Below are positions 1 to 8,282 of a DNA stretch of 43,080 nt, one piece after another; the stretch's first letter is position 1, and every line of letters starts with the position of its first letter. The translations under genes were made by a program, and so were the position numbers. The DNA lies in contig JALOQS010000035.1 of the NCBI GenBank assembly GCA_025459355.1, positions 1 through 43,080 of the forward strand, written 5' to 3'. The stretch comes from Pirellula sp. Its GTDB lineage: Bacteria > Planctomycetota > Planctomycetia > Pirellulales > Pirellulaceae. The notes under the pieces are model-generated. The model ran no database searches and had not been told where the DNA came from. It was given only the letters and a program-made list of their open reading frames with translations.

Positions 1-1
1 A

Positions 2-136
2 GATTTACTGCGAACTCTTCGCATATTGAAATTGTTCGACGTTGCTGTCGACCAGAACGGCAATAGAATAGAGCCTCCTCCACATATGATTGAGGCCGAA
101 AAGCAAGCAGCCCGGACGTTCGCTAGCCGAAGCTAG
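2..136 (+). CDS. C-terminal end of an upstream protein (partial)
   Basis: An open frame enters from the left edge and stops with TAG at 134-136, giving 44 residues (DLLRTLRILKLFDVAVDQ...). The amphipathic Leu/Val pattern followed by a polar tail reads like real coding sequence. It vaguely resembles the last helix of a STAS (anti-anti-sigma) domain, but that is only an impression. The frame is not in the ORF track because its start lies outside the window. About 70 bases separate it from fabF, so co-transcription is possible. Confidence 0.45.
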   Translation, partial: DLLRTLRILKLFDVAVDQNGNRIEPPPHMIEAEKQAARTFASRS

Positions 137-205
137 TCGAATCGAAGCCCGGTTCTGGTTTGTTTTTTGATTCGGTCCGTTTTTCGATAGACAGGAATGG
201 TTGTA

Positions 206-1489
206 ATGCGTCGACGAGTTGTCGTTACTGGTATTGGGATGATCAACCCTCTAGGGCACGACGTTGAAACCGTTTGGAATGCTCTCAAGGAAAGCAAGAG
301 TGGGGTGGGCCCCATTTCTATTTTTGATGCCGCAGGCTACCCCACAACCATTGCGGCAGAAGTGAAAAATTGGAACGTCAGCCTTTGTGGCGAAAACCCC
401 GAAGAATGGAAGCATCGCGGACGGCACACACGATTTGCAATCGGCGCCGCCCATCAAGCGGTTAAGCAATCCGGCATTTTAGACTCGGGGCTCGATCCTC
501 GTCGACTCGGGGTCTACATGGGTGCGGGTGAAGGCAATCAAGACTTTGTCAACTTCACCACGATGATGGCCGCTGCCGTTCGTGAAGGAGATTTTGACTT
601 GGCTGCGTTTCTGCGTAAGGGACGCGAGGTTCTCGATGTTAACGCAGAACTCGAACAAGAGCCCAACATGCCATCAGCCCACTTGGCTGCATTGTTCCAT
701 GCCCAAGGCCCCAATTCGAATTGTTTGACCGCGTGTGCTGCCAGCAGCCAAGCGGTCGGTGAAGCCACCGAGTTGATTCGTGCGGGAGATGCCGATGCGA
801 TGATCGCTGGGGGCGCTCACAGCATGATTCATCCATTCGGTTTAACAGGATTTAGTTTGTTAACCACCTTGTCCCAGCGAAACGGCGATCCGACTCGGGC
901 GTCCCGGCCATTCGATAAAGATCGTGATGGATTCGTTCTTGGTGAAGGAGCGGGGATTGTGATTCTCGAAGAGTACGAACATGCTCGCAAGCGAGGGGCG
1001 GCTATATTGGCCGAAGTGCTCGGTTATGGCAGCACGGCCGACGCGTATCGGATCACCGATATTCATCCTGAGGGGCGAGGGGCCATTGGTTGTATGCGTC
1101 ATGCGATCGCTGACGCCAAGCTCAACATAGAGGACATCGGTTACGTCAATGCCCACGGCACCTCAACATCAGTCAACGATCGAACCGAAACTCTGGCGTG
1201 CAAAGGCGTGTTCGGAGATTTGGCCAGATCGATTCCCGTCTCTAGCACAAAGAGCATGATGGGGCATTTGATCGCTGCGGCTGGCGTGACGGAAATGATT
1301 GTTTGCATGTTGGCCATTCGAGATGGCGTGCTTCCTCCCACGATCAACCAAGAGACTCCAGACCCAGACTGCGATCTAGATTACATTCCGAATGTTGCAC
1401 GGCCGTCCAAGATAAAAGTTGCACTTAATAACAGTTTCGGGTTCGGAGGCCAAAACGTAACGTTGGCTGTTGGCCAGCTTCGTAACTAA
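206..1489 (+). CDS. fabF: 3-oxoacyl-[acyl-carrier-protein] synthase II (KAS II)
   Basis: Condensing enzyme of type II fatty-acid synthesis: Claisen condensation of malonyl-ACP with acyl-ACP in the cytoplasm. The thiolase fold starts at RRRVVVTGIG. The nucleophilic Cys lies in NCLTACAASSQA (about residue 180), and the two catalytic His lie in NAHGTST and KSMMGHL; the Gly-rich GFGGQN loop is near the C-terminus. Length (427 aa) fits FabF. I prefer ATG 206 over ATG 197 because AGGA (193-196) abuts 197 but sits nine bases from 206, and family members begin MRRRVVVTG. No acpP or fabG adjoins it. Planctomycetes often carry several FabF paralogues, so this need not be the housekeeping copy. It appears to lead the operon that follows (14-base gap). 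Confidence 0.93.
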   Translation: MRRRVVVTGIGMINPLGHDVETVWNALKESKSGVGPISIFDAAGYPTTIAAEVKNWNVSLCGENPEEWKHRGRHTRFAIGAAHQAVKQSGILDSGLDPRRLGVYMGAGEGNQDFVNFTTMMAAAVREGDFDLAAFLRKGREVLDVNAELEQEPNMPSAHLAALFHAQGPNSNCLTACAASSQAVGEATELIRAGDADAMIAGGAHSMIHPFGLTGFSLLTTLSQRNGDPTRASRPFDKDRDGFVLGEGAGIVILEEYEHARKRGAAILAEVLGYGSTADAYRITDIHPEGRGAIGCMRHAIADAKLNIEDIGYVNAHGTSTSVNDRTETLACKGVFGDLARSIPVSSTKSMMGHLIAAAGVTEMIVCMLAIRDGVLPPTINQETPDPDCDLDYIPNVARPSKIKVALNNSFGFGGQNVTLAVGQLRN

Positions 1490-1503
1490 AGGTTTCCCAT
1501 TCC

Positions 1504-1905
1504 ATGCATACGATTAGTGACGCAACTCTCCTAGCTTACATCGAAGAGTCTTTGCCGTTGGAGCAAATGACCAACCTCGAGGTGATGCTTCGTCAGAACG
1601 GAGACTTGCAATCAAGGCTTAGGGAACTGATCGCCAAGCGTGAGAGTGGGGTCCATTCCATCGGTGATATTTGGCGTCGTCATAGAATCAGCTGTCCCAC
1701 TCGCGAAGAGTTGGGAAGCTATCTGCTCGGAGCGATGACGGACGAAAAGAGAGACTATATTAAGTTCCATATAGAAGAGATTGGTTGTCGATATTGCCAG
1801 TCCAATTTGTCCGACCTATCGGATAGCCACCACAAAGAAGCGGTTTCCGCTCGGCGCAAGAAATATTTTCAAAGCAGTGTCGGTCGATTAAAGACCGAGG
1901 GGTAA
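1504..1905 (+). CDS. Small zinc-finger-like (anti-sigma-type) protein, no membrane segment
   Basis: A 133-aa soluble protein. The N-terminal half resembles the short helical region of planctomycete anti-sigma-like proteins (SDATLLAYIEESLP). The middle has CPTREELGSYLLGAMT followed by H-x5-C-x2-C (HIEEIGCRYC), which could bind zinc in the manner of zf-HC2/ZAS domains although the His-Cys spacing is longer than the classical H-x3-C-x2-C. No transmembrane helix is visible, so if it binds a regulator it does so in the cytoplasm. It lies 14 bases after fabF and 9 bases before the cold-shock gene, so it is probably co-transcribed with both. The partner is unknown: no sigma factor is adjacent. Confidence 0.75.
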   Translation: MHTISDATLLAYIEESLPLEQMTNLEVMLRQNGDLQSRLRELIAKRESGVHSIGDIWRRHRISCPTREELGSYLLGAMTDEKRDYIKFHIEEIGCRYCQSNLSDLSDSHHKEAVSARRKKYFQSSVGRLKTEG

Positions 1906-1914
1906 GACATCAAG

Positions 1915-2271
1915 ATGCGGGTTGGAGTCATCATTACACTTTTAGCCGGAAAGAAATTCGGCTTTATTCGTAGCGACCATTTTCGGGATGATGTCTTCTT
2001 TCATCAATCCGTTCTCAAGGGGCTACAGTTTCGAAATCTGGAGGTTGGCACTCCGGTTGAGTTCGAGATCAATGAGATTCTGCGAATGGATGAACAGAAA
2101 CTGGAAGCGACTGTCGTGCAGACTCCCGCTCGCCCATTGTCCAAATCGCTGGATGAGAATCCACAGCGCGAGATATTGGCGGCACACCATCCTCGTGCAC
2201 GCCAACGAAAGCCGACGTGGCGAGAGAAAGAAAACAAAACGCCTGATCAAAGTTCGGAGAATCCTGAATGA
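1915..2271 (+). CDS. Cold-shock-domain (CspA-like) protein with basic tail
   Basis: Residues 1-65 form a divergent cold-shock OB fold: KKFGFIRSD corresponds to RNP1 (KGFGFI) and DVFFHQS to RNP2 (VFVHFS), the two strands that bind single-stranded nucleic acid. The C-terminal 50 residues are polar, charged and probably disordered (RQRKPTWREKEN). At 118 aa it is longer than the usual 65-70 aa Csp. A role in RNA binding or translation is likely; cold induction is not implied. Its stop overlaps the start of the next gene in an ATGA (2268-2271), which points to translational coupling. Confidence 0.8.
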   Translation: MRVGVIITLLAGKKFGFIRSDHFRDDVFFHQSVLKGLQFRNLEVGTPVEFEINEILRMDEQKLEATVVQTPARPLSKSLDENPQREILAAHHPRARQRKPTWREKENKTPDQSSENPE

Positions 2272-3290
2272 TACGCGTGGGGTTAGTCGGTGTTGGGTTC
2301 ATGGGCTGGATTCATCATCTGGCTTACCAACGTAGTAACAAAGCAAGTATGGTGGCGTTTTGTTCCCGAGATGCAGCCAAGCGTTCCGGCGACTGGCGTT
2401 CGATCAAAGGGAATTTTGGTCCGCCCGGCGAACAAATCTCGCTCGATGGCCTATCCGTCTTCGAAACGTATGAAGACATGCTAAAGTCGGCCAACATTGA
2501 TGTGGTCGATATTTGTTTGCCTCCCCATTTGCATACCGAAGCTGCCATTCAAGCCATCGAGTGTGGCAAAGATGTCTTTATTGAAAAGCCGATGGCTCTC
2601 ACGGGAGATGACTGTCGCAGGGTGCTCCATGCGGCCAAGGCCAACAATCGGCTCGTTATGGTAGCACACGTTTTGCCGTACATGGGCGCCTTTGCGTATG
2701 CCACCAGGTTGGTTCAGCAGGGTGTTTATGGAAAGCCGATCGGTGGTTACTTTAAGCGTGTGATTTCGAATCCTACGTGGATCTCGGATTTCTTTGAACC
2801 CGACCGAGTGGGTGGACCGTTGGTCGATCTTCACGTGCATGATTTGCACTGGATCCAATTGCTTTTCGGAACTCCGACGAGCGTTGATGTGGTTGGTCGC
2901 ATGAGAGGCCGAGTTGCAGAGTACGTGCATGTTTTGCATCGATTTGCAGATCCAGGAATTTGCGTGTCGAGTAGTTCCGGGGTTATCGATGCGCCCGGAC
3001 GCCCCTTTACTCACGGGTTTGAACTGCACCTCGAACACGCGTTGCTCCAGCACGAGTTTGCGGCCTATTCGAATGGATCGGAATCGATGAGTTTGCGTAT
3101 TGCGACTCGTTCGGGGGAGGTGCTAATACCGGAGCTACCCGCGGCCGACGAGGTGGATGCTTTTCGCGAAGAAATCGACGACATGGCGGACAGTGTGAAA
3201 TCGCGTCAGATTGCACCACGATTGGACGGTACGCTGGCGTGCCAAGCGGTCGAGTTGGCTCTTACCATTCAATCGCAATTGGTGTCTTAA
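2268..3290 (+). CDS. Gfo/Idh/MocA family NAD(P)-dependent oxidoreductase
   Basis: 340 aa. The N-terminal Rossmann domain begins with VGLVGVGFMGWIHH (GxGxxG-type dinucleotide site). The family signature EKPMALT follows at about residue 105, with the Lys that usually contacts cofactor and substrate. HVHDLHW (about 190) matches the substrate-site His region of the C-terminal alpha/beta domain. Members oxidise or epimerise sugars, inositols and related polyols; the substrate cannot be read from the sequence. The ATG overlaps the cold-shock gene's stop, and its own TAA shares one base with the following ATG (TAATG at 3288-3292), so this is a tightly coupled trio. Confidence 0.9.
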   Translation: MIRVGLVGVGFMGWIHHLAYQRSNKASMVAFCSRDAAKRSGDWRSIKGNFGPPGEQISLDGLSVFETYEDMLKSANIDVVDICLPPHLHTEAAIQAIECGKDVFIEKPMALTGDDCRRVLHAAKANNRLVMVAHVLPYMGAFAYATRLVQQGVYGKPIGGYFKRVISNPTWISDFFEPDRVGGPLVDLHVHDLHWIQLLFGTPTSVDVVGRMRGRVAEYVHVLHRFADPGICVSSSSGVIDAPGRPFTHGFELHLEHALLQHEFAAYSNGSESMSLRIATRSGEVLIPELPAADEVDAFREEIDDMADSVKSRQIAPRLDGTLACQAVELALTIQSQLVS

Positions 3291-4597
3291 TGAATCACGC
3301 GACGCAAGCGAGGTGGCTGTTCTGTGTCACGATGATCGGCTTCCTGTTTGCGTTGATTCTTTCGAGTGAGAACTGCCAATCTCAATCCCTATCGGAGCAG
3401 GGCTTTCAGCAGATCAAATCGGAACATATGACCTTGGTTACCGATCTGGAACTCAATAGCGAGCTTCGCAATTGGCCCGTTTATCTCGATCAAGCGATAG
3501 AGCAATGGAAGCAGATCTTTAAGCCTGAACCAAGCAAGCTTCTGCGTCTGCACGCAACGGTTTATCTGGTTGGCGATCGCACAAAGTGGAATGGGACAGG
3601 GCTTTTGAACGAGGTTCCGTTCCTTCAAGACGGATTTCAACTGGGCAACAAGCTTTATGTCGTCGAGCAACCATCGGAGTTTTATCGTCGGATGTTGTTT
3701 CTTCATGAGGCCACGCACTGGATCATGTACGAATGGCTTGGCGGTGCTGGTTCTCCTTGGCTCATGGAGGGAATGGCCGATTATCTCAGTACCCATCAGC
3801 TTCAAAACGATCGAGTTTCGCTAGGCTATTTTCCCGTTGTTGCCGAAGAGGTTCCATCGTGGGGTCGGATTTTGCAAGTGCAGAACTCCATGCAACAGAA
3901 TACTGCACCGAGGCTTTCAGACATCCTCGCCTTTTCCGACATGAGACAGCGTCGGATGGATCGATATTGCTGGAGTTGGGCGGCGGTCTATTTTTTCGAT
4001 CATCATCCCGAACATGGTGAAGATTTTCGTGCGCTGTATCGAGGCCAATTAGATTACTCGTTGGCCGCATCCAAACAGCTAAAAGACTTACTCGCGGATG
4101 ACTGGAATAAGATTTCGATTCAATGGCGTTGTTTCTTGGACGATTTAGAATTCGGGTATTCTCCTCGACTGATGCTCCGTTGGGGGGATGCCAATTTGGA
4201 AACACTGAAATCGGATCAAGTTCGTCGGGTTTCGATTCAGGCGGATCGCGGTTGGCAGTCGACTGGTGTAGTGCTGGAGCCTGGAGACAAGGTTAGTATA
4301 AACGCGTCGGGGTCTGTCAAAGTCATGCGATTCTCAAACGGTGAGTCGTGGCTGGCAACACCGAAAGGTATTTCTGTTGAATATCACCGTGGCAACAAAC
4401 TCGGAGCTTTGATCGGTGTGTTAGCACCTTTGGATGTTGAGCAGCCTAGCGAAGTTTGGAGTCGTGTGCTGGTAGGATCACAGGGGGAATTTCAAGCGAC
4501 ACAGAGAAGCTGTTTGTTGTTGCGAGTGAACGATTCCGTTGCGGGCGTTAGCGACAACTCAGGTGAGTTTGCGATTGAACTAACAACCGCACGGTAG
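3290..4597 (+). CDS. Secreted HExxH metalloprotease with C-terminal PA-IL-like beta domain
   Basis: The track ORF begins at 3239, but ATG 3290 overlaps the previous stop (TAATG) and is followed by a clear signal peptide (short basic start, hydrophobic run to about residue 27, QSQSL after it), so the protein is 435 aa. The gluzincin zinc site is HEATH at about residue 140, with a downstream MEGMADY Glu as third ligand. The final 130 residues (GWQSTGVVLEPGDKVSI...) resemble the galactose-lectin-like (LecA/PA-IL) beta-sandwich attached to many planctomycete exported proteins. It probably acts in the periplasm or outside the cell on peptides or glycopeptides. The substrate is unknown. Confidence 0.8.
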   Translation: MNHATQARWLFCVTMIGFLFALILSSENCQSQSLSEQGFQQIKSEHMTLVTDLELNSELRNWPVYLDQAIEQWKQIFKPEPSKLLRLHATVYLVGDRTKWNGTGLLNEVPFLQDGFQLGNKLYVVEQPSEFYRRMLFLHEATHWIMYEWLGGAGSPWLMEGMADYLSTHQLQNDRVSLGYFPVVAEEVPSWGRILQVQNSMQQNTAPRLSDILAFSDMRQRRMDRYCWSWAAVYFFDHHPEHGEDFRALYRGQLDYSLAASKQLKDLLADDWNKISIQWRCFLDDLEFGYSPRLMLRWGDANLETLKSDQVRRVSIQADRGWQSTGVVLEPGDKVSINASGSVKVMRFSNGESWLATPKGISVEYHRGNKLGALIGVLAPLDVEQPSEVWSRVLVGSQGEFQATQRSCLLLRVNDSVAGVSDNSGEFAIELTTAR

Positions 4598-4609
4598 ATG
4601 ATCCCCCCG

Positions 4610-4639
4610 GCCGTAGCGAGCGAGAATCGTCTCTACGGC
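4610..4639. repeat. Inverted repeat (hairpin) after the metalloprotease gene
   Basis: GCCGTAG (4610-4616) pairs perfectly with CTACGGC (4633-4639) across a 16-base loop, 13 bases after the stop codon. There is no U-tract, so it is not a standard intrinsic terminator. It lies between convergent genes and may stabilise 3' ends or be an extragenic palindromic repeat. Confidence 0.5.
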
Positions 4640-4675
4640 GATGAAGTTATTGATCAATCAAAAACCATCTGCGAG

Positions 4676-4996
4676 TTACCGTGCTTCTTCGAGCCGACCG
4701 AGAGTAGAGTCGATTTGCGATCGCATCTTATCAATTGCACTTCGAAGCGATGACATAACCTCTGAAGTGTTTGCGGTGACTGCGAGGGGGTTCATTCCGT
4801 TCATGCGGACTTCGAGTACGCATCTCTTGTCGTTTCCGTAGGATTTTGCAGAGCTGTTTTCATCGTTAAAGTGAACTTCGATGCGCGTAATCCGGTCGTC
4901 GAATCGTCGAAATCGTTCGCGAAGGAGTTCCGCGACTTTTTCGTTAAACGCATCGGAAGCATTGATGTGATTGTCCGTGTTGATCAAGATCTGCAT
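4676..4996 (-). CDS. HPF/RaiA-family ribosome hibernation factor (short form)
   Basis: 106 aa with the S30AE fold: MQILINTDNHI at the start, ITRIEVHFNDEN in the middle strand and DKRCVLEVRMNGMNPLAVTA, with a helical C-terminal half ending DSTLGRLEEAR. Such proteins bind the 30S decoding centre and inactivate ribosomes in stationary phase or stress. It lacks the C-terminal dimerisation domain of long HPF, so it is more like E. coli HPF/YfiA. It is monocistronic, with about 300 bases before the plus-strand PTS IIA gene start. Identification rests on overall pattern, not on a catalytic motif. Confidence 0.85.
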   Translation of the reverse strand: MQILINTDNHINASDAFNEKVAELLRERFRRFDDRITRIEVHFNDENSSAKSYGNDKRCVLEVRMNGMNPLAVTANTSEVMSSLRSAIDKMRSQIDSTLGRLEEAR

Positions 4997-5311
4997 GATT
5001 GTGCTTTCTGAGAATGGGAGGGAACTCGTTCACACTAAGAGATACTACGAATGAGCTCGGTGAGGGTTCGTTTACTCTCGGAGACAGGACACCCGGGCCG
5101 AGCTGACTGCATTTTTTGTGCCTAAATGGGTGGGTTTCCGATTGAAATTAGGAAATGGCGGTTGGATTGCCGTTGGGAATATTGAGGCATGGAATTAAAC
5201 TTTGGCGACATCGAGTCGGTTGCCAAGCAGTGGTCGGCCGCTAAACAGACACCATACGGTTTCTCCAACCAAAAATTTTGCATAAGGCACGACGATCGCG
5301 TCGCATCGGAT

Positions 5312-6034
5312 ATGGCTAGCAAGGACTTTGATATTGAACAGCTCGCGGATTACCTCCACTTGACCGTGGGGCAGGTGACCAAGATGGCGACGCGGGGAAA
5401 GATTCCCTCTCGACGTGTTAACGGCGAATTGAAGTTTTCCGAAGCGGAAATCCATCATTGGTTAGAGGAACAAATCGGCGTAAGCGATGCTGATGAGTTG
5501 GAACGCATGGAGCGTGTCTTGCAAAAGAACGTTGATGTCAATTCGGATGATCGTGCTATGTTGGTCGACTTTATGTCACCGTATGCAGTTTCCATACCGC
5601 TCAATGTGCGAACTCGAAACTCGGTGATTCGAGAAATGTGTGCATTGGCTGCGAACACGGGTTTGCTCTGGGATGCAGCAGCCATGAGCGAAGCGGTGCT
5701 TGCTCGGGAAGATTTGCATCCCACGGCACTTGAAAATGGGGTGGCGTTGTTACACCCACGTCGACCGCAGTCGTCGATTCTTTCCGAACCATTGGTTGCA
5801 CTGGGGATTTCGCCGCAGCCAATTCCTTTTGGAAATACATCGGGGCATTTGACGGATGTTTTCTTTTTGATTTGTTCGACGGATGATCGCGTTCATTTGC
5901 GAATATTGGCTCGATTGGCTAGGCTCGTAACGGACGAAGTGTTTTTGACCATGTTGCGTTCATCGACCTCGAGCCAAGATGCATTGGACTTGATACGCAC
6001 CACGGAATTGGAACTAACTCAAGCCGCAAGATAA
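5312..6034 (+). CDS. HTH (excisionase/MerR-like) and PTS EIIA-like fusion regulator
   Basis: 240 aa from ATG 5312. The longer track start at 5189 has GAGG only two bases away and encodes 41 residues without family character, whereas MASKDFDIEQLADYLHL starts directly at the HTH. Residues 5-55 are an excisionase-type winged helix (QLADYLHLTVGQVTKMATRGKIPSRRV), used in DNA binding. Residues about 95-235 resemble the mannitol/fructose EIIA (PtsN-like) domain, with the phospho-acceptor His expected in ALENGVALLHPR. This predicts a DNA-binding protein whose activity responds to phosphorylation by HPr/EI. No sugar permease is nearby, so a purely regulatory role is likely. The next gene starts 12 bases later. 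Confidence 0.8.
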   Translation: MASKDFDIEQLADYLHLTVGQVTKMATRGKIPSRRVNGELKFSEAEIHHWLEEQIGVSDADELERMERVLQKNVDVNSDDRAMLVDFMSPYAVSIPLNVRTRNSVIREMCALAANTGLLWDAAAMSEAVLAREDLHPTALENGVALLHPRRPQSSILSEPLVALGISPQPIPFGNTSGHLTDVFFLICSTDDRVHLRILARLARLVTDEVFLTMLRSSTSSQDALDLIRTTELELTQAAR

Positions 6035-6046
6035 AGGTGCGAGAGG

Positions 6047-6949
6047 ATGGCAGCTATCCAGCGACGCATTGGGTGGGTTGGTCCGCAGAACAAGTGTTGG
6101 GCTTGGATATTAGATCGATTGCCAGCGGTTGATCATCTGAGTTCGCTCAAGGATTGGAAGCTGGAGTCAGCTGACGATTTATTGATGGTGGCTTTAGAAA
6201 GCCGCCTTGCACCGGAGTGGGACGAAATCTCCGCAGCACTGCCGACTTCTTTAAGCGTGGAAGCTGGCTTATCAAGTCAACTGAAAAAGAGTCGCAAAAA
6301 GAATGACGCCATCTCTTCCTCTCTGGACTCCAGCGTCTGCGTGTTATTGGGGGAGCCATGGGTTGGCCACCGTCGCACTCAGCCGATACCAGAGTCTTTA
6401 AATACGTTTTACTGGTACGAACTATACGATCGGTTGTTACCGAGTTTGGATCTGGGGATCGGTCGGACGGATGTTCATTCCCCAGAAAAAGGGCAGAGGA
6501 TCGCGCGTTGGCATTCCGTTGCTGAGAAGTTGGCTCAGATCGAGGTGTCGGGAAAGAGAGTGCTCGTCGTCGCCGATTCTAGTACGACGCACTCGATGTG
6601 GTGTGAGAGTTTTGAAAATCGATATGCTTCGGTTCTAGGGGTTGATTCCGAGCAATTGCATCGCTTTAGGTTTCAGCCTCATATGGTTCTTATCGATCAT
6701 GAAGCTGGACCACCCATGGCAGACGAACACGCGAGCGAGCGACACTGCCAACGCGTGCTCGATACGTTACAACACGTTCGCAATCGATTCCCCGAGGCGA
6801 TGACAGTCGTTGCAAGTGGTTTTCCACGTTGGGTTGATTGGGAGCGATGGTCGCTGGGCGGCGCAGATGTTCTGGTCCCTAAGCCTGGTTGTTTGCTAGG
6901 TTTAGCGTGGGGCATCCACCGTTGGGAACAAATGCAATTAGCGGAATAG
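6047..6949 (+). CDS. Hypothetical protein with degenerate receiver-like C-terminal domain
   Basis: 300 aa of unknown function. Residues about 165-290 follow the order of a response-regulator receiver: KRVLVVADSS (strand 1 with one of the usual acidic pair), HMVLIDHEAG (strand 3 with the candidate phospho-Asp), VVASGF (Ser in the Thr/Ser place) and GADVLVPKP (Lys followed by Pro). The N-terminal 160 residues match nothing I recognise; they contain a Trp-rich start (GWVGPQNKCWAW). It is 12 bases after the HTH-EIIA gene, probably co-transcribed, so a signalling role fits. Its 3' end overlaps the convergent DUF1501 gene by 12 bases. Confidence 0.65.
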   Translation: MAAIQRRIGWVGPQNKCWAWILDRLPAVDHLSSLKDWKLESADDLLMVALESRLAPEWDEISAALPTSLSVEAGLSSQLKKSRKKNDAISSSLDSSVCVLLGEPWVGHRRTQPIPESLNTFYWYELYDRLLPSLDLGIGRTDVHSPEKGQRIARWHSVAEKLAQIEVSGKRVLVVADSSTTHSMWCESFENRYASVLGVDSEQLHRFRFQPHMVLIDHEAGPPMADEHASERHCQRVLDTLQHVRNRFPEAMTVVASGFPRWVDWERWSLGGADVLVPKPGCLLGLAWGIHRWEQMQLAE

Positions 6950-8242
6950 CTCTGGAATGACCTCGCCATCGCGTACCAGCGTGATAGGTCGGCCCGTTTC
7001 GGTTTGGAATTCTTGTTTAGGATCGATTCCCAGGTTGTGGTAAAAAGAGGCCGCCACATCGTCTGGTTTGTAGCCATCGTTTAGAGGGCCTGATCCGGTT
7101 GCGTCACTTTCTCCTAGCACGCGGCCGCCGCCGATTTTGCCACCCGCAAGAATCATAAACATGCATCTAGGATAATGATCGCGGCCACCCAGGGTTGCAC
7201 GCGTGTTGATTTTAGGTGTACGTCCGAATTCACCTGTAACCATCACAGCTGTCGATGACAATAGTCCCTTTTGGTCTAAGCCATTGAGCAAAGACGAAAG
7301 ACCGCCATCTAGCTTTGGTAGCTGTTTGGTCGAAAGAGCGTTAAAGATATCGGTGTGATTATCCCAGCCTCCCAAAGACAGCGAAACGAAACGGACGCCG
7401 GATTCGATCAACCTGATGGCCAGTAAACAGCTTTGTTCAAAGGGATCGCTGCCGAATTGTTCCGCAAACTTGGGAGACTCCTTCGAAATATCGAAAGCCA
7501 ATCTAGCACGCTCGCTGGTAATCATAGAAAAGGCCTTTTGCGAAAACCGGTCGAGGCCTGCTAGCAACTGATCTTTACCGTTTAGCGAATCGAATGTTTT
7601 ATCTAATTGGGTCAGTAGATTCTGACGCCGATCGATCTGATCAACCGTGACGCCGGCCCCCAATGAGATGCCCCGCACATTAAACGGTCGATTGGGTTGC
7701 GGTTGGGCTGCGGTGTTCATGGGACCGTATTCGATCCCAAGAAATCCAGCTCGTTGGCCGCCATTGGGAATTGCAACGAAGGGAGGAATGTCTGGGTCGA
7801 CTGGGCGTTCTTTTGTTACCACAGCGCCGTATCCAGGGTATTCCAACGAGGCTATGGGGCGGCTGCCCGTGTTGACGTACTCGCTACCGAGTCGATGGGC
7901 TGCCAAGGTATGCGACACACCTCGAATGAGTGTGTATTTATCGAAACAAGCTGCCAGTTTCGGAAGCCGATCTGAAATGCGAACTCCGGCAACATTAGTG
8001 GCCACCGTCCCAAAGTCCCCACGAATCTCCGGTGCAGCATCTGGTTTTGGATCAAAGGTGTCGATGTGGGAGGGGCCGCCATTCAGGTCAATGAAGATGC
8101 CTGATGTAGCCGCTCCCTCTTTCACCATACCAGCGTTGGCCATTTTGTAATAGTTCGCCAACGTCAACCCACCCGTGGCGAGTCCACCCATTCGAAGAAA
8201 ATCTCGTCGACGTGTTCCGTCGCAGTTCCTGTAGTTGCTCAT
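6938..8242 (-). CDS. DUF1501 (sulfatase-like) Tat-exported protein
   Basis: 434 aa. A twin-arginine signal (RRRDFLRMGGLATGG, residues 11-25) predicts folded export. The body has the DUF1501 signatures: FIDLNGGPSHIDTFDPKP, LSLGGWDNHTDIF and GEFGRTPKIN, related to the alkaline phosphatase/sulfatase fold. No catalytic reaction has been shown for this family as far as I know. It is almost always encoded next to a DUF1549/DUF1553 protein in Planctomycetes, as here (40 bases downstream of one). It is the last gene of the ECF-led unit, and its end overlaps the convergent receiver-like gene by 12 bases. Confidence 0.9.
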   Translation of the reverse strand: MSNYRNCDGTRRRDFLRMGGLATGGLTLANYYKMANAGMVKEGAATSGIFIDLNGGPSHIDTFDPKPDAAPEIRGDFGTVATNVAGVRISDRLPKLAACFDKYTLIRGVSHTLAAHRLGSEYVNTGSRPIASLEYPGYGAVVTKERPVDPDIPPFVAIPNGGQRAGFLGIEYGPMNTAAQPQPNRPFNVRGISLGAGVTVDQIDRRQNLLTQLDKTFDSLNGKDQLLAGLDRFSQKAFSMITSERARLAFDISKESPKFAEQFGSDPFEQSCLLAIRLIESGVRFVSLSLGGWDNHTDIFNALSTKQLPKLDGGLSSLLNGLDQKGLLSSTAVMVTGEFGRTPKINTRATLGGRDHYPRCMFMILAGGKIGGGRVLGESDATGSGPLNDGYKPDDVAASFYHNLGIDPKQEFQTETGRPITLVRDGEVIPELFR

Positions 8243-8282
8243 AGCCGCTCCTGTCGTCGTGTTACGTTAGCTTGAGAGGGGA

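Noticed and set aside
2481-3053. 190-aa minus-strand ORF antisense to the Gfo/Idh/MocA gene
   Set aside because: It mirrors the complete oxidoreductase frame, has no recognisable domain and no ribosome-binding site.
5189-5311. 41-residue extension of the HTH-EIIA protein
   Set aside because: No family character; GAGG is too close to the ATG. The internal start fits the family.
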